Source: Hyphomonadaceae bacterium
GTDB taxonomy: Bacteria > Pseudomonadota > Alphaproteobacteria > Caulobacterales > Hyphomonadaceae
Direction: 5' to 3'
Length of the DNA: 64,000 nucleotides
Assembly (NCBI GenBank): GCA_024742355.1
Contig: JANSYM010000002.1
Span: 186,001 to 250,000, forward strand
In this document: piece after piece, positions 55,618 to 64,000 of the stretch
How positions within the stretch are numbered: the stretch's first letter is position 1
Layout: each line of letters begins with the position of its first letter
The notes under the pieces: generated by a model
Seen by the model: only the letters and a program-made list of their open reading frames with translations
Databases searched by the model: none
What the model was told of the DNA's origin: nothing
Translations under genes and position numbers: made by a program

Positions 55618-56822
55618 AACTGAATTTCGGTCCTGGCGTCCTTGTCGCTGCCGCCTTTATCGGTCCAGGCACCGTCACCGCCTGCACCCTGGCCGGCGCG
55701 AATTTCGGGTTTGCCCTGATCTGGGCGCTGGTCTTCGCCACCATCTCGACGATCATCCTGCAGGACATGGCGGCGCGCCTCGGCGCCGGCGCGGAATTGG
55801 GCCTCGGCGAAGCCTTGATGCAGAGCGCGCCTTCTCCTGCCGTGAAATGGGCAGCGGGTGGCCTGGTCTTCGCCGCTCTGTTGATTGGCAATTGCGCCTA
55901 TGAAGGCGGCAATCTGGCCGGCGGCGCCCTCGGCATGCAGGCGCTTTTGGGCGATGCTTCGCCCGGACAGAACACCATGGTCCTGCTGCTCGCGTTGATC
56001 GCTGGTGTCGCGCTGATAATCGGGCGCTACCAAATGCTCGAAAAGCTGCTGGTCGGCCTGGTCCTGATCATGAGCGCGGCCTTCATTCTCAGCGTCATCT
56101 TCACCCGTCCGGACCTTGGCGCCTTGTTGAGCGGCTTGTGGCCACGCATCCCCGATGGCGGCACACTGACCGCGATCGCGCTGATCGGCACCACGATCGT
56201 ACCTTACAACCTGTTCCTGCACGCCGCGGCCTCGCGCAAGAAATGGCCGGGCGGTGGAGAAACTGGTGAGGCACGCAAAGAGTCTGCGATCTCGATTGGC
56301 CTCGGCGGACTGGTGTCGATCTTCATTCTTTCCACCGCAGCCACCACCTTGTTCAAGACCGGCCTCGAGGTCAGCAATGCCGCTGACATGGCGCGCGCGA
56401 TTGAACCGGCTTTTGGCGAGGCGGCGCGCTATTTGATTGGCATCGGCCTGTTCGCGGCGGGGCTCACATCCGCCATCACCGCCCCGATGGCGACGGCTTT
56501 TGCTTTGAGCGAGATCATTGGCGGTGACGAAGATCGCAAATCCACCCTGTTTCGCGGGACGGCTTTGTTCGTGGTCATCGTCGGCGCCGCGATCAGTCTG
56601 ACCGGCGTTCGCCCGGTCGAAATGATTCTCATCGCTCAATATGCCAATGGCTTGCTGCTGCCGATCATGGCCGCGTTCCTGCTCTATGTGATGAACCGCA
56701 AATCCTTGCTCGGCGCGCATGCCAATACGCTGGCCGCAAACCTGGCGGGCAGCGCCATCGTCTTGATTACGCTCGGGCTCGGATTGCGCTCGATCCTGCG
56801 CGCAGCGGGTGTGATGGCATGA
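55614..56822 (+). CDS. NRAMP family divalent metal / solute transporter
   Basis: A 402-residue transporter with about 11 membrane helices, starting at ATG-55614 in a four-base overlap with the preceding gene. The first helix begins FGPGVLVAAAFIGPGTVTA, where MntH-type transporters have the metal-binding DPGN; here the equivalent is IGPGTV, so Asp and Asn are replaced. The helix 6 region reads GTTIVPYNLFLHAAA, with the canonical metal-binding MPH changed to VPYN. It therefore probably does not carry manganese or iron and fits the YcsG-like group found with pxpABC, a likely 5-oxoproline or related solute transporter (inference). Confidence 0.9.
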   Translation: MKLNFGPGVLVAAAFIGPGTVTACTLAGANFGFALIWALVFATISTIILQDMAARLGAGAELGLGEALMQSAPSPAVKWAAGGLVFAALLIGNCAYEGGNLAGGALGMQALLGDASPGQNTMVLLLALIAGVALIIGRYQMLEKLLVGLVLIMSAAFILSVIFTRPDLGALLSGLWPRIPDGGTLTAIALIGTTIVPYNLFLHAAASRKKWPGGGETGEARKESAISIGLGGLVSIFILSTAATTLFKTGLEVSNAADMARAIEPAFGEAARYLIGIGLFAAGLTSAITAPMATAFALSEIIGGDEDRKSTLFRGTALFVVIVGAAISLTGVRPVEMILIAQYANGLLLPIMAAFLLYVMNRKSLLGAHANTLAANLAGSAIVLITLGLGLRSILRAAGVMA

Positions 56823-57565
56823 CCCGGCAAATCGACCTCAATGCTGATCTTGGCGAAGGCTGTGCCTATGACGCTGAGCTGATGTCGGTCGTCACCAGCT
56901 GCAATATCGCCTGCGGCGGCCATGCCGGTGACGCGGCATCGATGAGAACGGCGCTGCAGCGCGCCATGGAGAGCGGTGTCCTTGCGGGGGCGCACCCGTC
57001 CTTTCCCGATCGAGAGAATTTCGGACGCACGAAGTCGAGCCTGTCGGGCGCGGTGCTGGAAGCGTCCCTCAGCCAGCAAGTTCAGGCTTTGAAACAGCTT
57101 GCTGACGAGATCGGCATCACGCTCTCCCACCTCAAGCCGCATGGCGCGCTGTACAATATGGCGGCTCTGGACGCGGGCTTGGCAGCGAGCATCTGCAATG
57201 TGCTGAATAACACCATCCCGGACGCGCGCCTCGTCGGACCGCCCGCCTCACAACTGGAACGCGCAGCGACCGCAATTGGCATTCCGTTCATCGCTGAAGG
57301 CTTTGCCGACCGCGCCTATGAGCCAGACCGCCAATTGCGCGATCGGCGCCTCGAGGGCGCCGTCTTCCATGATCCCGCGCAACAAGTCGCGCAGGCGACC
57401 GAGATTGCCTTGAAGCAGCAAGTCACCACGCATGATGGCGAGACGATTGCGCTACCGGTGCAGTCGCTCTGCGTGCACGGCGACACGCCCGGCGCTTTCG
57501 CAGCTGCGCAAGCCATTCGCGCCGCGCTGGAGGCGCAAGAGGTGGCGATATGCCCGCCCGCCTGA
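56819..57565 (+). CDS. pxpA: 5-oxoprolinase subunit A
   Basis: A 248-residue LamB/YcsF family protein. Motifs: IDLNADLGEG near the start, CNIACGGHAGD, GAHPSFPDRENFGR, LKPHGALYN and VHGDTPGA at the end, matching the conserved metal/active-site histidines and aspartates. With PxpB and PxpC it hydrolyses 5-oxoproline to glutamate using ATP. It overlaps the transporter gene by four bases and pxpB by 16, so the cluster is a tight operon. Confidence 0.96.
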   Translation: MTRQIDLNADLGEGCAYDAELMSVVTSCNIACGGHAGDAASMRTALQRAMESGVLAGAHPSFPDRENFGRTKSSLSGAVLEASLSQQVQALKQLADEIGITLSHLKPHGALYNMAALDAGLAASICNVLNNTIPDARLVGPPASQLERAATAIGIPFIAEGFADRAYEPDRQLRDRRLEGAVFHDPAQQVAQATEIALKQQVTTHDGETIALPVQSLCVHGDTPGAFAAAQAIRAALEAQEVAICPPA

Positions 57566-58170
57566 CCCCCATTCGCGTTGCGGATGATGTGTTTGAAGTC
57601 GCAGTAGGGTCGCCGGCTGAGGCACAAGCCCTGGCAAGCGCATTACGCCAAACGCCGGGAGCCGAAGATGTGGTGGCCGGTCTGGACCGGGTTGCGGTCA
57701 AGTTTGACCCTGCTGAGATCGAGATTGTGCGGGCGGCGCTGCAGAACGCCCGTCCGACAGATAAGCACCCGCAAAGCAAAGCCTCTCCAGTTGAAATCGA
57801 AATCCGATATGGCGGCGAACATGGCCCTGACCTGAAACAGGTTTGCGCCGCCCTCGGCCTGTCGATCGACGCCTTCATCGCGGCGCACACCGGGGCTGTC
57901 CACACAGTCGAGATGATTGGGTTCACCCCGGGCTTTTCCTACATATCCGGTCTGCCGGAAGGCTTCAGCATTCCGCGCCTCGCTTCACCGCGACCACGCG
58001 TGCCGGCCGGGTCGGTGGGCATCAGCGCTGCCTTCACCGGCATCTATGCTCTTGATGGGCCTGGCGGCTGGCCACTGATCGGGCGCACCGATGCAGAGCT
58101 GTTTCGGGCTGACCGTGACGCGCCGTTCCTGCTGACGCCGGGCCAACGCGTCCAATTCAGGGCGCTCTAG
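57550..58170 (+). CDS. pxpB: 5-oxoprolinase subunit B
   Basis: A 206-residue KipI-type protein. The family signature MIGFTPGFSYISGLP is at about 122-136, followed by PRPRVPAGSVGIS and GGWPLIGRTD. It starts inside the pxpA 3' end and is followed directly by pxpC. In Bacillus the homologue was first named as a KinA inhibitor, but the metabolic role with PxpA and PxpC is the general one. Confidence 0.95.
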   Translation: MPARLTPIRVADDVFEVAVGSPAEAQALASALRQTPGAEDVVAGLDRVAVKFDPAEIEIVRAALQNARPTDKHPQSKASPVEIEIRYGGEHGPDLKQVCAALGLSIDAFIAAHTGAVHTVEMIGFTPGFSYISGLPEGFSIPRLASPRPRVPAGSVGISAAFTGIYALDGPGGWPLIGRTDAELFRADRDAPFLLTPGQRVQFRAL

Positions 58171-59100
58171 ATGCTGGTGGTCACCAAACCTAGCCTGCAG
58201 ACCACGCTGCAAGGCGCGCCGCGACTTGGGTACCGTCATTATGGCATCCCCTATTCCGGGGCGGCAGACGCACTGTCTCAGGCGCTCGCCAATCGACTGG
58301 TGGGCAATGCGGCGACGGAAACCGTCCTCGAAATCACCTATGGCGGATTTGAAGCGGAGGTGACCGAGGCCTGCACGATCGCGGTCGCGGGCGCCTGTGG
58401 CCTGATCACCATCTCCGGCGAGACAGCCTCTGCACATACAAGCCTGCACCTCCGTTCTGGGGATCGCATCGAGATCGCGCCCTTGCGCCACGGCATGCGC
58501 ACGTATCTCGCGATCCGTTCCGGGTTCGCCGCGACTGAGGCGTTCGGCTCAAGCTCGACTTATCTGCCAGCCGGATTTGGCGGTCTGGATGGGCGAGCGT
58601 TGCAGGCGGGTGACCGGTTGGCACCAGAGGGGGATGCGAACTTTCGGCAGACCCTTGAGACCCCACCGACTCATCGACCCGTCTTTTCATCCGCGATCGC
58701 CCTGCGCGCCTGTGCTTCGGCGGAGACCGACACACTCAACCGAGCGGATCGCGAAACGCTGTTCATGGAAACGTTCTTGGCCGACCGACAGGCAACCCGG
58801 ATGGGCATCGGCCTGACCGGACATACGGTGACACCGAACAGCGATGGCAAGATGAAGAGTGCGCCGGTCTTCCCGGGCACGGTGCAATGTCCGCCCTCAG
58901 GGGCGCCGGTTATCCTGCTCTGCGACGCACAGACGACAGGCGGCTATCCCCGCATTGCCAGCATAGCCCGCTGTGATCGCCACCTGCTCGGCCAGATACG
59001 GCCAGGCGATCGCGTGCAATTGCTGGAGCGCAGTCCCGAGGCCGCGCTCCAGGATCTGGCGGAGAAACAGAGGCTATTGGCGGCCTGGCTCGACGCCTGA
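58171..59100 (+). CDS. pxpC: 5-oxoprolinase subunit C
   Basis: A 309-residue KipA/biotin-dependent carboxyltransferase-like protein. It begins LVVTKPSLQTTLQGAPRLGYRHYGIPYSGAAD, then ANRLVGNAATETVLEITYGG, and later PPSGAPVILLCDAQTTGGYPRIA, all family hallmarks. AGGG lies eight bases before the ATG. It completes the PxpABC complex. The stop lies three bases from the convergent lpd stop. Confidence 0.95.
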   Translation: MLVVTKPSLQTTLQGAPRLGYRHYGIPYSGAADALSQALANRLVGNAATETVLEITYGGFEAEVTEACTIAVAGACGLITISGETASAHTSLHLRSGDRIEIAPLRHGMRTYLAIRSGFAATEAFGSSSTYLPAGFGGLDGRALQAGDRLAPEGDANFRQTLETPPTHRPVFSSAIALRACASAETDTLNRADRETLFMETFLADRQATRMGIGLTGHTVTPNSDGKMKSAPVFPGTVQCPPSGAPVILLCDAQTTGGYPRIASIARCDRHLLGQIRPGDRVQLLERSPEAALQDLAEKQRLLAAWLDA

Positions 59101-59103
59101 CGC

Positions 59104-60516
59104 CTAGATATGCATGGCCCGGCCTTCAGAGGCGAGCACCGCTTCGTGCATCATCTCGGACAGGGTCGGGTGCGGGAAGATGGTGTGCATCAGGTCTTCT
59201 TCGGTGAGCTCACCTTCCCGGGCAATCACATAGCCCTGGATCAGTTCGGTCACCTCAGCGCCAACCATATGCGCGCCCAGAAGTTCGCCGGTCTCGGCAT
59301 CAAAGATGGTTTTGACCAGGCCTTCCGGCTCGCCAAGCGCAATCGCCTTGCCGTTGCCGATGAAGGGGAACTTTCCGACATTCAGTTTCTTGCCGGTTTT
59401 CCTGGCTTCTTCCTCGGTCAGGCCGACGCTCGCGACTTGTGGATGCGAATAGGTACAGCCGGGCACGTTCCAATTGTCGAACGGGTGGGCCTCGTCGATC
59501 TCACCAGCAATCTTCTCGACGCAGATGACAGCTTCATGGCTGGCCTTGTGCGCGAGCCAGGGGCCGCCGGTCAGGTCGCCAATCGCGTACAGGCCTTTGA
59601 CGCCCGTGCGCCCGAAACCGTCGACCACGACATGCGTGCGGTCGAGTTTGACGCCGAGTTTTTCGAGCCCCATGCCTTCTGAATTGGCGACAATGCCAAT
59701 GGCCAGGATGACACGGTCGACTTCGATTTTCTCGGTCTTACCGCCGACAGAGACGTCCGCCGTGACCGAGTCCTTGCCCTTTTTGAGGCCTTTGACCTGG
59801 GCCGCGGTCTTGATCGTCATGCCTTGCTTTTCAAAGGATTTATGCGCGAAGGCGGCAATTTCCTTGTCTTCTGCGGGCAAGATGCGGTCGACGGCTTCAA
59901 CCACCGTCACTTCGGAGCCGAGCTCATTATAGAAGCTCGCAAACTCGATCCCGATGGCGCCGGAACCGATAACCAGCAGGCGTTTCGGAGTGATGTCCGG
60001 CACCATGGCTTCGCGATAGGTCCAGACCAGTTTGCCGTCCGGTTCAAGGCCGGCTTGCGGGATCGCACGGGCACGGGCGCCGGTGGCGAGCAGGACATGC
60101 TTGGCCTTGTAGGTCTTGTCGGCGCCTTTGGCGTCCTTGACGATCACGTTGGGAGCTTCAGCGCCCTTTTCGAGGCGCGCTTCGCCTTCGATCACGGTGA
60201 TCTTGTTCTTCTTCATCAAGTGCTTGACGCCGCCGGAGAGCTGGGCTGCAACGCCGCGCGAGCGCTTGACCACGCCTTCGAGATCGAAGTCCGCCTTGTC
60301 GACTTTCAGGCCATAGGCCGCGGCGTTCTTAGCGAGATGCAGAACTTCCGCCGAGCGCAGCAGTGCCTTGGTCGGGATACAGCCCCAGTTAAGGCAGATG
60401 CCGCCAAGATTTTCGCGTTCCACAATCGCGGTCTTCATGCCGAGCTGGCTGGCCCGGATCGCGGCGACATAGCCGCCTGGGCCGGAGCCGATAACGATTA
60501 GATCAAAGTCCGCCAC
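59104..60516 (-). CDS. lpdA: Dihydrolipoyl dehydrogenase
   Basis: A 470-residue E3 flavoprotein that reoxidises the lipoyl groups of pyruvate dehydrogenase with NAD+. Motifs: GSGPGGYVAAIRA (FAD), GGICLNWGCIPTKALL with the redox disulphide (CLNWGC), GSGAIGIEFASFY (NAD), and the C-terminal HPHPTLSEMMHEA with the catalytic His-Glu pair. The dinucleotide sequence and length are normal. It starts within the end of the small ORF (14-base overlap), so it belongs to the pdh operon. The gene symbol is by family. Confidence 0.97.
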   Translation of the reverse strand: MADFDLIVIGSGPGGYVAAIRASQLGMKTAIVERENLGGICLNWGCIPTKALLRSAEVLHLAKNAAAYGLKVDKADFDLEGVVKRSRGVAAQLSGGVKHLMKKNKITVIEGEARLEKGAEAPNVIVKDAKGADKTYKAKHVLLATGARARAIPQAGLEPDGKLVWTYREAMVPDITPKRLLVIGSGAIGIEFASFYNELGSEVTVVEAVDRILPAEDKEIAAFAHKSFEKQGMTIKTAAQVKGLKKGKDSVTADVSVGGKTEKIEVDRVILAIGIVANSEGMGLEKLGVKLDRTHVVVDGFGRTGVKGLYAIGDLTGGPWLAHKASHEAVICVEKIAGEIDEAHPFDNWNVPGCTYSHPQVASVGLTEEEARKTGKKLNVGKFPFIGNGKAIALGEPEGLVKTIFDAETGELLGAHMVGAEVTELIQGYVIAREGELTEEDLMHTIFPHPTLSEMMHEAVLASEGRAMHI

Positions 60517-60724
60517 GTCTCGCCTCCAGCGCTTTTGAGAGTTCTTCGTAAATCATTTGATAGATCATAAGATCATTCCCGTAATCATTCTCGTCTTCCC
60601 AAGCTTCCCGCTCAGCGTCTGTCATCTCGCTCGCCTCTTCCGCCTGCAATTGGTCGATTTTACTTTTGACCGCGATGCGGGTCAGGACGACAAACTTTGC
60701 TGGCAGTTCGAGCGAAATGCTCAC
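60503..60724 (-). CDS. Small acidic protein of the pyruvate dehydrogenase operon
   Basis: A 73-residue protein of no recognised family. A short hydrophobic start ([18 protein letters not shown]) leads into a strongly acidic helical middle ([24 protein letters not shown]) and a C-terminal [17 protein letters not shown]. There is no signal peptide or membrane span of normal length. It overlaps pdhC by four bases (ATGA) and lpd by 14, so it is translated as part of the operon. It may be an assembly or regulatory partner of the complex (inference from location). Confidence 0.7.
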   Translation of the reverse strand: MSISLELPAKFVVLTRIAVKSKIDQLQAEEASEMTDAEREAWEDENDYGNDLMIYQMIYEELSKALEARRGGL

Positions 60725-62025
60725 AGCAGCATGCTTTCCGGGGTTTCGACATAGCGTTTAAAGGCCTGCAGCCAGCGTGCACCCTCGGCGCCGCCAATCA
60801 CGCGGTGATCGCAAGTCAGCGTCACAGTCATGATGGTTGCGGCTTTGACCGAGCCATCATCGCCAACCACGGCGCGTTTCTCACCCGCGCCGACAGACAT
60901 GATCATGCCTTCCGGTGGGTTGATGATCGAGGCGAAGGATTTGATGCCAAACATGCCGAGGTTCGAGATCGAGAAGGTCCCACCCATATATTCCTGCGGC
61001 TTCAGCTTGCGCTCGCGGGCCCGGGTGGCGAGGTCTTTCATCTCGGCTGAAATCTCGGCGAGCCCCTTCTTCTCAGCGTCGCGGATAACGGGCGTAATCA
61101 GGCCGCCATCAATCGCCACGGCGACCGAGATATGGGCGCCATTGTGATAGGCGATGCCATTGTCACTATAGCTCGCATTGCAATCCGGCTCGTCCATCAG
61201 GGCCAGAGCCGATGCCTTGATGAGCAGGTCATTGACCGAGACTTTGACACCCTCAGGCGCGGCCTCGTTGATGCCTTTGCGGGCGGTCAGCAGCTTGTCC
61301 AGCGCAATGTCCACGTTCAGCGGGAAATGCGGGATCTGCATGAAGCTCTGGGTCAGGCGGCGCGCAACAGTCTTGCGCATGCCGTCCAGAGGCTCGAGGC
61401 GGTAAGAATCCGGCGCATAGACGCGGTCATCGAGGATCTGCGGCAGGATCAAGCCATCCGGCGAGGCGGGAGCGCCGGCGCCTGCAGGGGCCGACATGCC
61501 AGGCTGTGCGCCTTCGACATCCTTCTTTACGATCCGGCCATGCGGACCGGAGCCCTTGCCCTTCAGCGCGTTCAGGTCGACGCCTTTCAGCGCCGCAATC
61601 CGGCGCGCCAGCGGGCTCGCCTTGATCCGGTCATCGCCAGTCCCGAGCACCGGCATCTGGACCGGGGTCGAAGCGACTTGTTTCTCAGGTTCTGGCGCAG
61701 GCGCGGCTTCGGCTTTTGGCGCTTCCGCCGGTGCAGGGGCCGGGGCATCTGCCGGAGCGGCGGACACAGCACCTGCATCTTCGCCATCCTCGGCCAGCAC
61801 GGCGATGACGGCGTTCACTTTGACGCCTTCCGTGCCAGCGTCGACCAGGATCTGAGCGACCGTGCCTTCATCAACCGCTTCGACTTCCATGGTCGCCTTG
61901 TCGGTCTCGATCTCGGCAATGACGTCGCCCGCTTCAACCGTGTCGCCAGGCTTCACATTCCACTTGGCGAGCGTTCCCTCTTCCATCGTGGGACTAAGCG
62001 CGGGCATGGTGATATTGATGGCCAT
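60721..62025 (-). CDS. pdhC: Pyruvate dehydrogenase E2, dihydrolipoyllysine acetyltransferase
   Basis: A 434-residue E2 with one lipoyl domain ([17 protein letters not shown], Lys about 44), an Ala/Pro/Glu linker, a peripheral subunit-binding domain ([16 protein letters not shown], then [14 protein letters not shown]), and a catalytic core from about 205 ([26 protein letters not shown]). The acetyltransferase motif HxxxDG reads HRVIGG: His is kept, but Asp is Gly. It transfers acetyl groups to CoA as the scaffold of the complex. It is three bases from pdhB. Confidence 0.96.
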   Translation of the reverse strand: MAINITMPALSPTMEEGTLAKWNVKPGDTVEAGDVIAEIETDKATMEVEAVDEGTVAQILVDAGTEGVKVNAVIAVLAEDGEDAGAVSAAPADAPAPAPAEAPKAEAAPAPEPEKQVASTPVQMPVLGTGDDRIKASPLARRIAALKGVDLNALKGKGSGPHGRIVKKDVEGAQPGMSAPAGAGAPASPDGLILPQILDDRVYAPDSYRLEPLDGMRKTVARRLTQSFMQIPHFPLNVDIALDKLLTARKGINEAAPEGVKVSVNDLLIKASALALMDEPDCNASYSDNGIAYHNGAHISVAVAIDGGLITPVIRDAEKKGLAEISAEMKDLATRARERKLKPQEYMGGTFSISNLGMFGIKSFASIINPPEGMIMSVGAGEKRAVVGDDGSVKAATIMTVTLTCDHRVIGGAEGARWLQAFKRYVETPESMLL

Positions 62026-62027
62026 TC

Positions 62028-63404
62028 TTACATTCCCTCACAGACAGCTTTGGCGGCGGCGACAATGTCGTCCGCATTCGGCAAGCTCATATCTTCCAGA
62101 TTGCCAGCATAAGGCAATGGCACATCCTTTTGCGTCACCCGGGCGGGTGGTGCGTCGAGATAATCGAACGCGAGCTCGGTGACACCGGCTGCGATCTCGC
62201 CGCCGACGCCCATATGTTTCCAGCCTTCTTCAGCCGTCACAATGCGATTGGTTTTCTTCACGCTCTCGACTATCGTGTCCATGTCGAGTGGGCGGATGGA
62301 GCGCAGATCCACGACTTCGGCAGAGATGCCTTCTGCCGCCAGCTTCTCGGCCGCCTCCATGGCAAATCCGGTGCAGCGGGAATAGCCGACCAGGGTGACA
62401 TCACTGCCTTCGCGAATGACCGCGGCCTTGCCGATCGGCAACGTATAGTCTTCCAGGTCCGGCACGTCATATTCGATGCCGTAAAGCAATTCATGCTCGA
62501 GGAAGACGACCGGGTTCGGGTCGCGGATGGCTGATTTGAGCAGCGCTTTGGCTGAGCCGGCATCCCAGGGCGCAACCACTTTCAGGCCAGGCACATGGCC
62601 GTACCAGGCGGCATAGTCCTGAGAGTGCTGCGCGCCGACGCGAGACGCCGCCGCATTCGGGCCGCGAAACACGATTGGACAGCCCATCTGGCCGCCGGAC
62701 ATATACAGGGTCTTGGCGGCGGAATTGATGATCTGGTCAATCGCCTGCATGGCGAAGTTGAAGGTCATGAACTCGACAATCGGGCGCAGACCGCCAAACG
62801 CGGCGCCAACGCCAAGACCGGCAAAACCATGCTCGGTGATCGGTGTATCGACCACGCGGCGCGGGCCGAATTCCTGCAGCAGCTCGCGAGTGACCTTATA
62901 GGCGCCCTGATATTCAGCGACTTCCTCACCCATGATGAACACGGTTTCGTCGCGGCGCATCTCTTCGGCCATGGCATCGCGCAGCGCGTCGCGCAGGACG
63001 GTCTTGGTGTAGGTCGTGCCGTCCGGAATGTCCGGATTGGTCAGGATTTGTGCTTCTGGCGCATCGGCGGCGGCCTGGGCTTCCAGGACTTCCGGTTCAG
63101 CGACCGGGCTGACTTTATCGACCGCGGGGGCCGGTGCCGCAGAAACGCTGCTGGCATCCTCGCCATCTTCCGTCAGGACGGCGATGACGGCGTTCACTTT
63201 CACGCCTTCAGTGCCTTCCGGAATCAGGATCTTGGCGAGCGTGCCTTCGTCAACGGCTTCGACTTCCATCGTCGCCTTGTCGGTTTCGATCTCGGCAATG
63301 ATATCGCCGGCTTCGATCTTGTCGCCTTCGCCTTTCAACCATTTGGCAAGTGTGCCTTCTTCCATGGTCGGGCTCAGCGCGGGCATCAGAATATCTACAG
63401 ACAT
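62028..63404 (-). CDS. pdhB: Pyruvate dehydrogenase E1 component beta subunit with lipoyl domain
   Basis: From ATG at 63404 this gives 458 residues. An N-terminal lipoyl domain ([16 protein letters not shown], then [15 protein letters not shown]) is joined by an Ala/Pro linker to the transketolase-type E1-beta (from about 130): [77 protein letters not shown] and the C-terminal [17 protein letters not shown]. The fused lipoyl domain is a known alphaproteobacterial trait. It lies two bases from pdhA. Confidence 0.96.
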   Translation of the reverse strand: MSVDILMPALSPTMEEGTLAKWLKGEGDKIEAGDIIAEIETDKATMEVEAVDEGTLAKILIPEGTEGVKVNAVIAVLTEDGEDASSVSAAPAPAVDKVSPVAEPEVLEAQAAADAPEAQILTNPDIPDGTTYTKTVLRDALRDAMAEEMRRDETVFIMGEEVAEYQGAYKVTRELLQEFGPRRVVDTPITEHGFAGLGVGAAFGGLRPIVEFMTFNFAMQAIDQIINSAAKTLYMSGGQMGCPIVFRGPNAAASRVGAQHSQDYAAWYGHVPGLKVVAPWDAGSAKALLKSAIRDPNPVVFLEHELLYGIEYDVPDLEDYTLPIGKAAVIREGSDVTLVGYSRCTGFAMEAAEKLAAEGISAEVVDLRSIRPLDMDTIVESVKKTNRIVTAEEGWKHMGVGGEIAAGVTELAFDYLDAPPARVTQKDVPLPYAGNLEDMSLPNADDIVAAAKAVCEGM

Positions 63405-63406
63405 GT

Positions 63407-64000
63407 TTACGCCTCCACCGGAAGAAGAACATCGGTCCACAACTCGGACGGATCAGGTTCAGGACTTTCGAGCGAGAAGTCGGCCGCGTCTTTGACGATC
63501 GCACGGATTTCCTTGTCGATGGCTTTCAGATCGGCTTCGGTCGCGAGGCCCGCTTCGATGATCTGTTCTTTCAGACCATCAATCGGATCGTGATGGCTGC
63601 GCACATCATCAACCTCTTCGCGTTTGCGGTATTTGGCCGGGTCGGACATGGAGTGGCCGCGATAGCGATAGGTCTTCATTTCCAGAATATACGGCCCTTT
63701 GCCGGAGCGGGCGTGCTTCACGGCGCGCTCACCGGCTTTCTTCACCGCATAGACATCCATGCCGTCGACTTCCTCGCCCTTGATCTCGAACGAGATGCCG
63801 CGCTTGTAGAGCTCGGTTTCAGAGGCGTGACGGGCAATCGAGGTGCCCATGGCGTACATGTTATTCTCAATCACATAGACAACTGGCAGGTCCCACAAGG
63901 AGGCCATGTTGAAGGCTTCATAAACCTGGCCCTGATTGGCCGCCCCGTCGCCGAAATAGGCGAGGCAGACATTGTCCTTGCCGAGATACTTGTTCGAGAA
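63407..64000 (-). CDS. pdhA: Pyruvate dehydrogenase E1 component alpha subunit (5' end beyond window)
   Basis: The last 198 codons of E1-alpha, with the start beyond position 64000. The thiamine-diphosphate motif [18 protein letters not shown] is present, followed by [13 protein letters not shown], then [12 protein letters not shown] and the phosphorylation-loop-like [20 protein letters not shown]. It decarboxylates pyruvate with PdhB and passes acetyl to E2. An ATG inside the TPP-motif region (63907) is internal and not the start. Confidence 0.95.
   Translation of the reverse strand, partial: FSNKYLGKDNVCLAYFGDGAANQGQVYEAFNMASLWDLPVVYVIENNMYAMGTSIARHASETELYKRGISFEIKGEEVDGMDVYAVKKAGERAVKHARSGKGPYILEMKTYRYRGHSMSDPAKYRKREEVDDVRSHHDPIDGLKEQIIEAGLATEADLKAIDKEIRAIVKDAADFSLESPEPDPSELWTDVLLPVEA

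Overview
The window reads as a gene-dense alphaproteobacterial chromosome segment, most likely from the Caulobacterales/Maricaulales (Hyphomonadaceae-like) group. The basis is the gyrA-coaD-ppi-queA order, a pyruvate dehydrogenase operon whose E1-beta carries its own lipoyl domain, a double cold-shock-domain protein, and a LexA-type GTTC-N7-GTTC box before uvrA. The family assignment is inference. I see no insertion sequence, prophage, integrase, CRISPR array or rRNA. There is one tRNA (Glu, UUC). No gene-free stretch exceeds 300 bases; the longest is about 280 bases, in front of the duplicated lipoprotein gene.

Layout. 1-5419: a truncated DUF192 protein, a cold-shock protein, tRNA-Glu, a hypothetical protein, a GNAT acetyltransferase, guaB and a family VIII esterase/beta-lactamase-like protein. 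5431-18123 (minus): a complete type II secretion operon in the order gspC-D-E-F-G-H-I-J-K-L-M-N, coupled by overlaps to a lipoprotein, an RNase E/G-family protein and yacG. 18289-23860 (minus): a TonB-dependent receptor preceded by a large lipoprotein made of two near-identical halves. 24141-26553 (minus): prepilin peptidase (the enzyme the secretion system needs), rlmE and ppx. 26626-36387: hspQ, divergent maiA/phhA, then queA, a cyclophilin, coaD and gyrA, a kelch lipoprotein, a protein joining a ribbon-helix-helix domain to EF-hands, and ssb. 36483-45970: a fatty acid/sterol hydroxylase, uvrA, a soluble lytic transglycosylase, dapA, smpB, a threonine-dehydratase-like enzyme and galU. 46037-50088: a small membrane protein, two short-chain dehydrogenases, a small membrane protein, an MscS channel and a PdeM-like phosphoesterase. 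50251-54327: a cytochrome P450 and a pair of Tat-exported enzymes (ALO-type FAD oxidase and PLP fold-type III protein). 54472-59100: a DUF2891 lipoprotein, an NRAMP transporter and the 5-oxoprolinase pxpABC. 59104-64000 (minus): pyruvate dehydrogenase pdhA-pdhB-pdhC, a small acidic ORF and lpd; pdhA runs off the window.

How the parts fit. The most coherent accessory unit is 5431-24743: secretion machine, prepilin peptidase, a surface-type lipoprotein and an outer-membrane TonB receptor lie together on one strand. I infer that the lipoprotein is a secretion substrate which presents a ligand to the receptor. The second point of interest is the gene at 35063-35770, which in one reading frame encodes a DNA-binding-type domain, a membrane span and calcium-binding repeats. 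It is a candidate membrane-tethered calcium-responsive regulator. Gene packing is extreme: six of nine convergent gene pairs overlap by exactly four bases, sharing a YTAR stop tetranucleotide.
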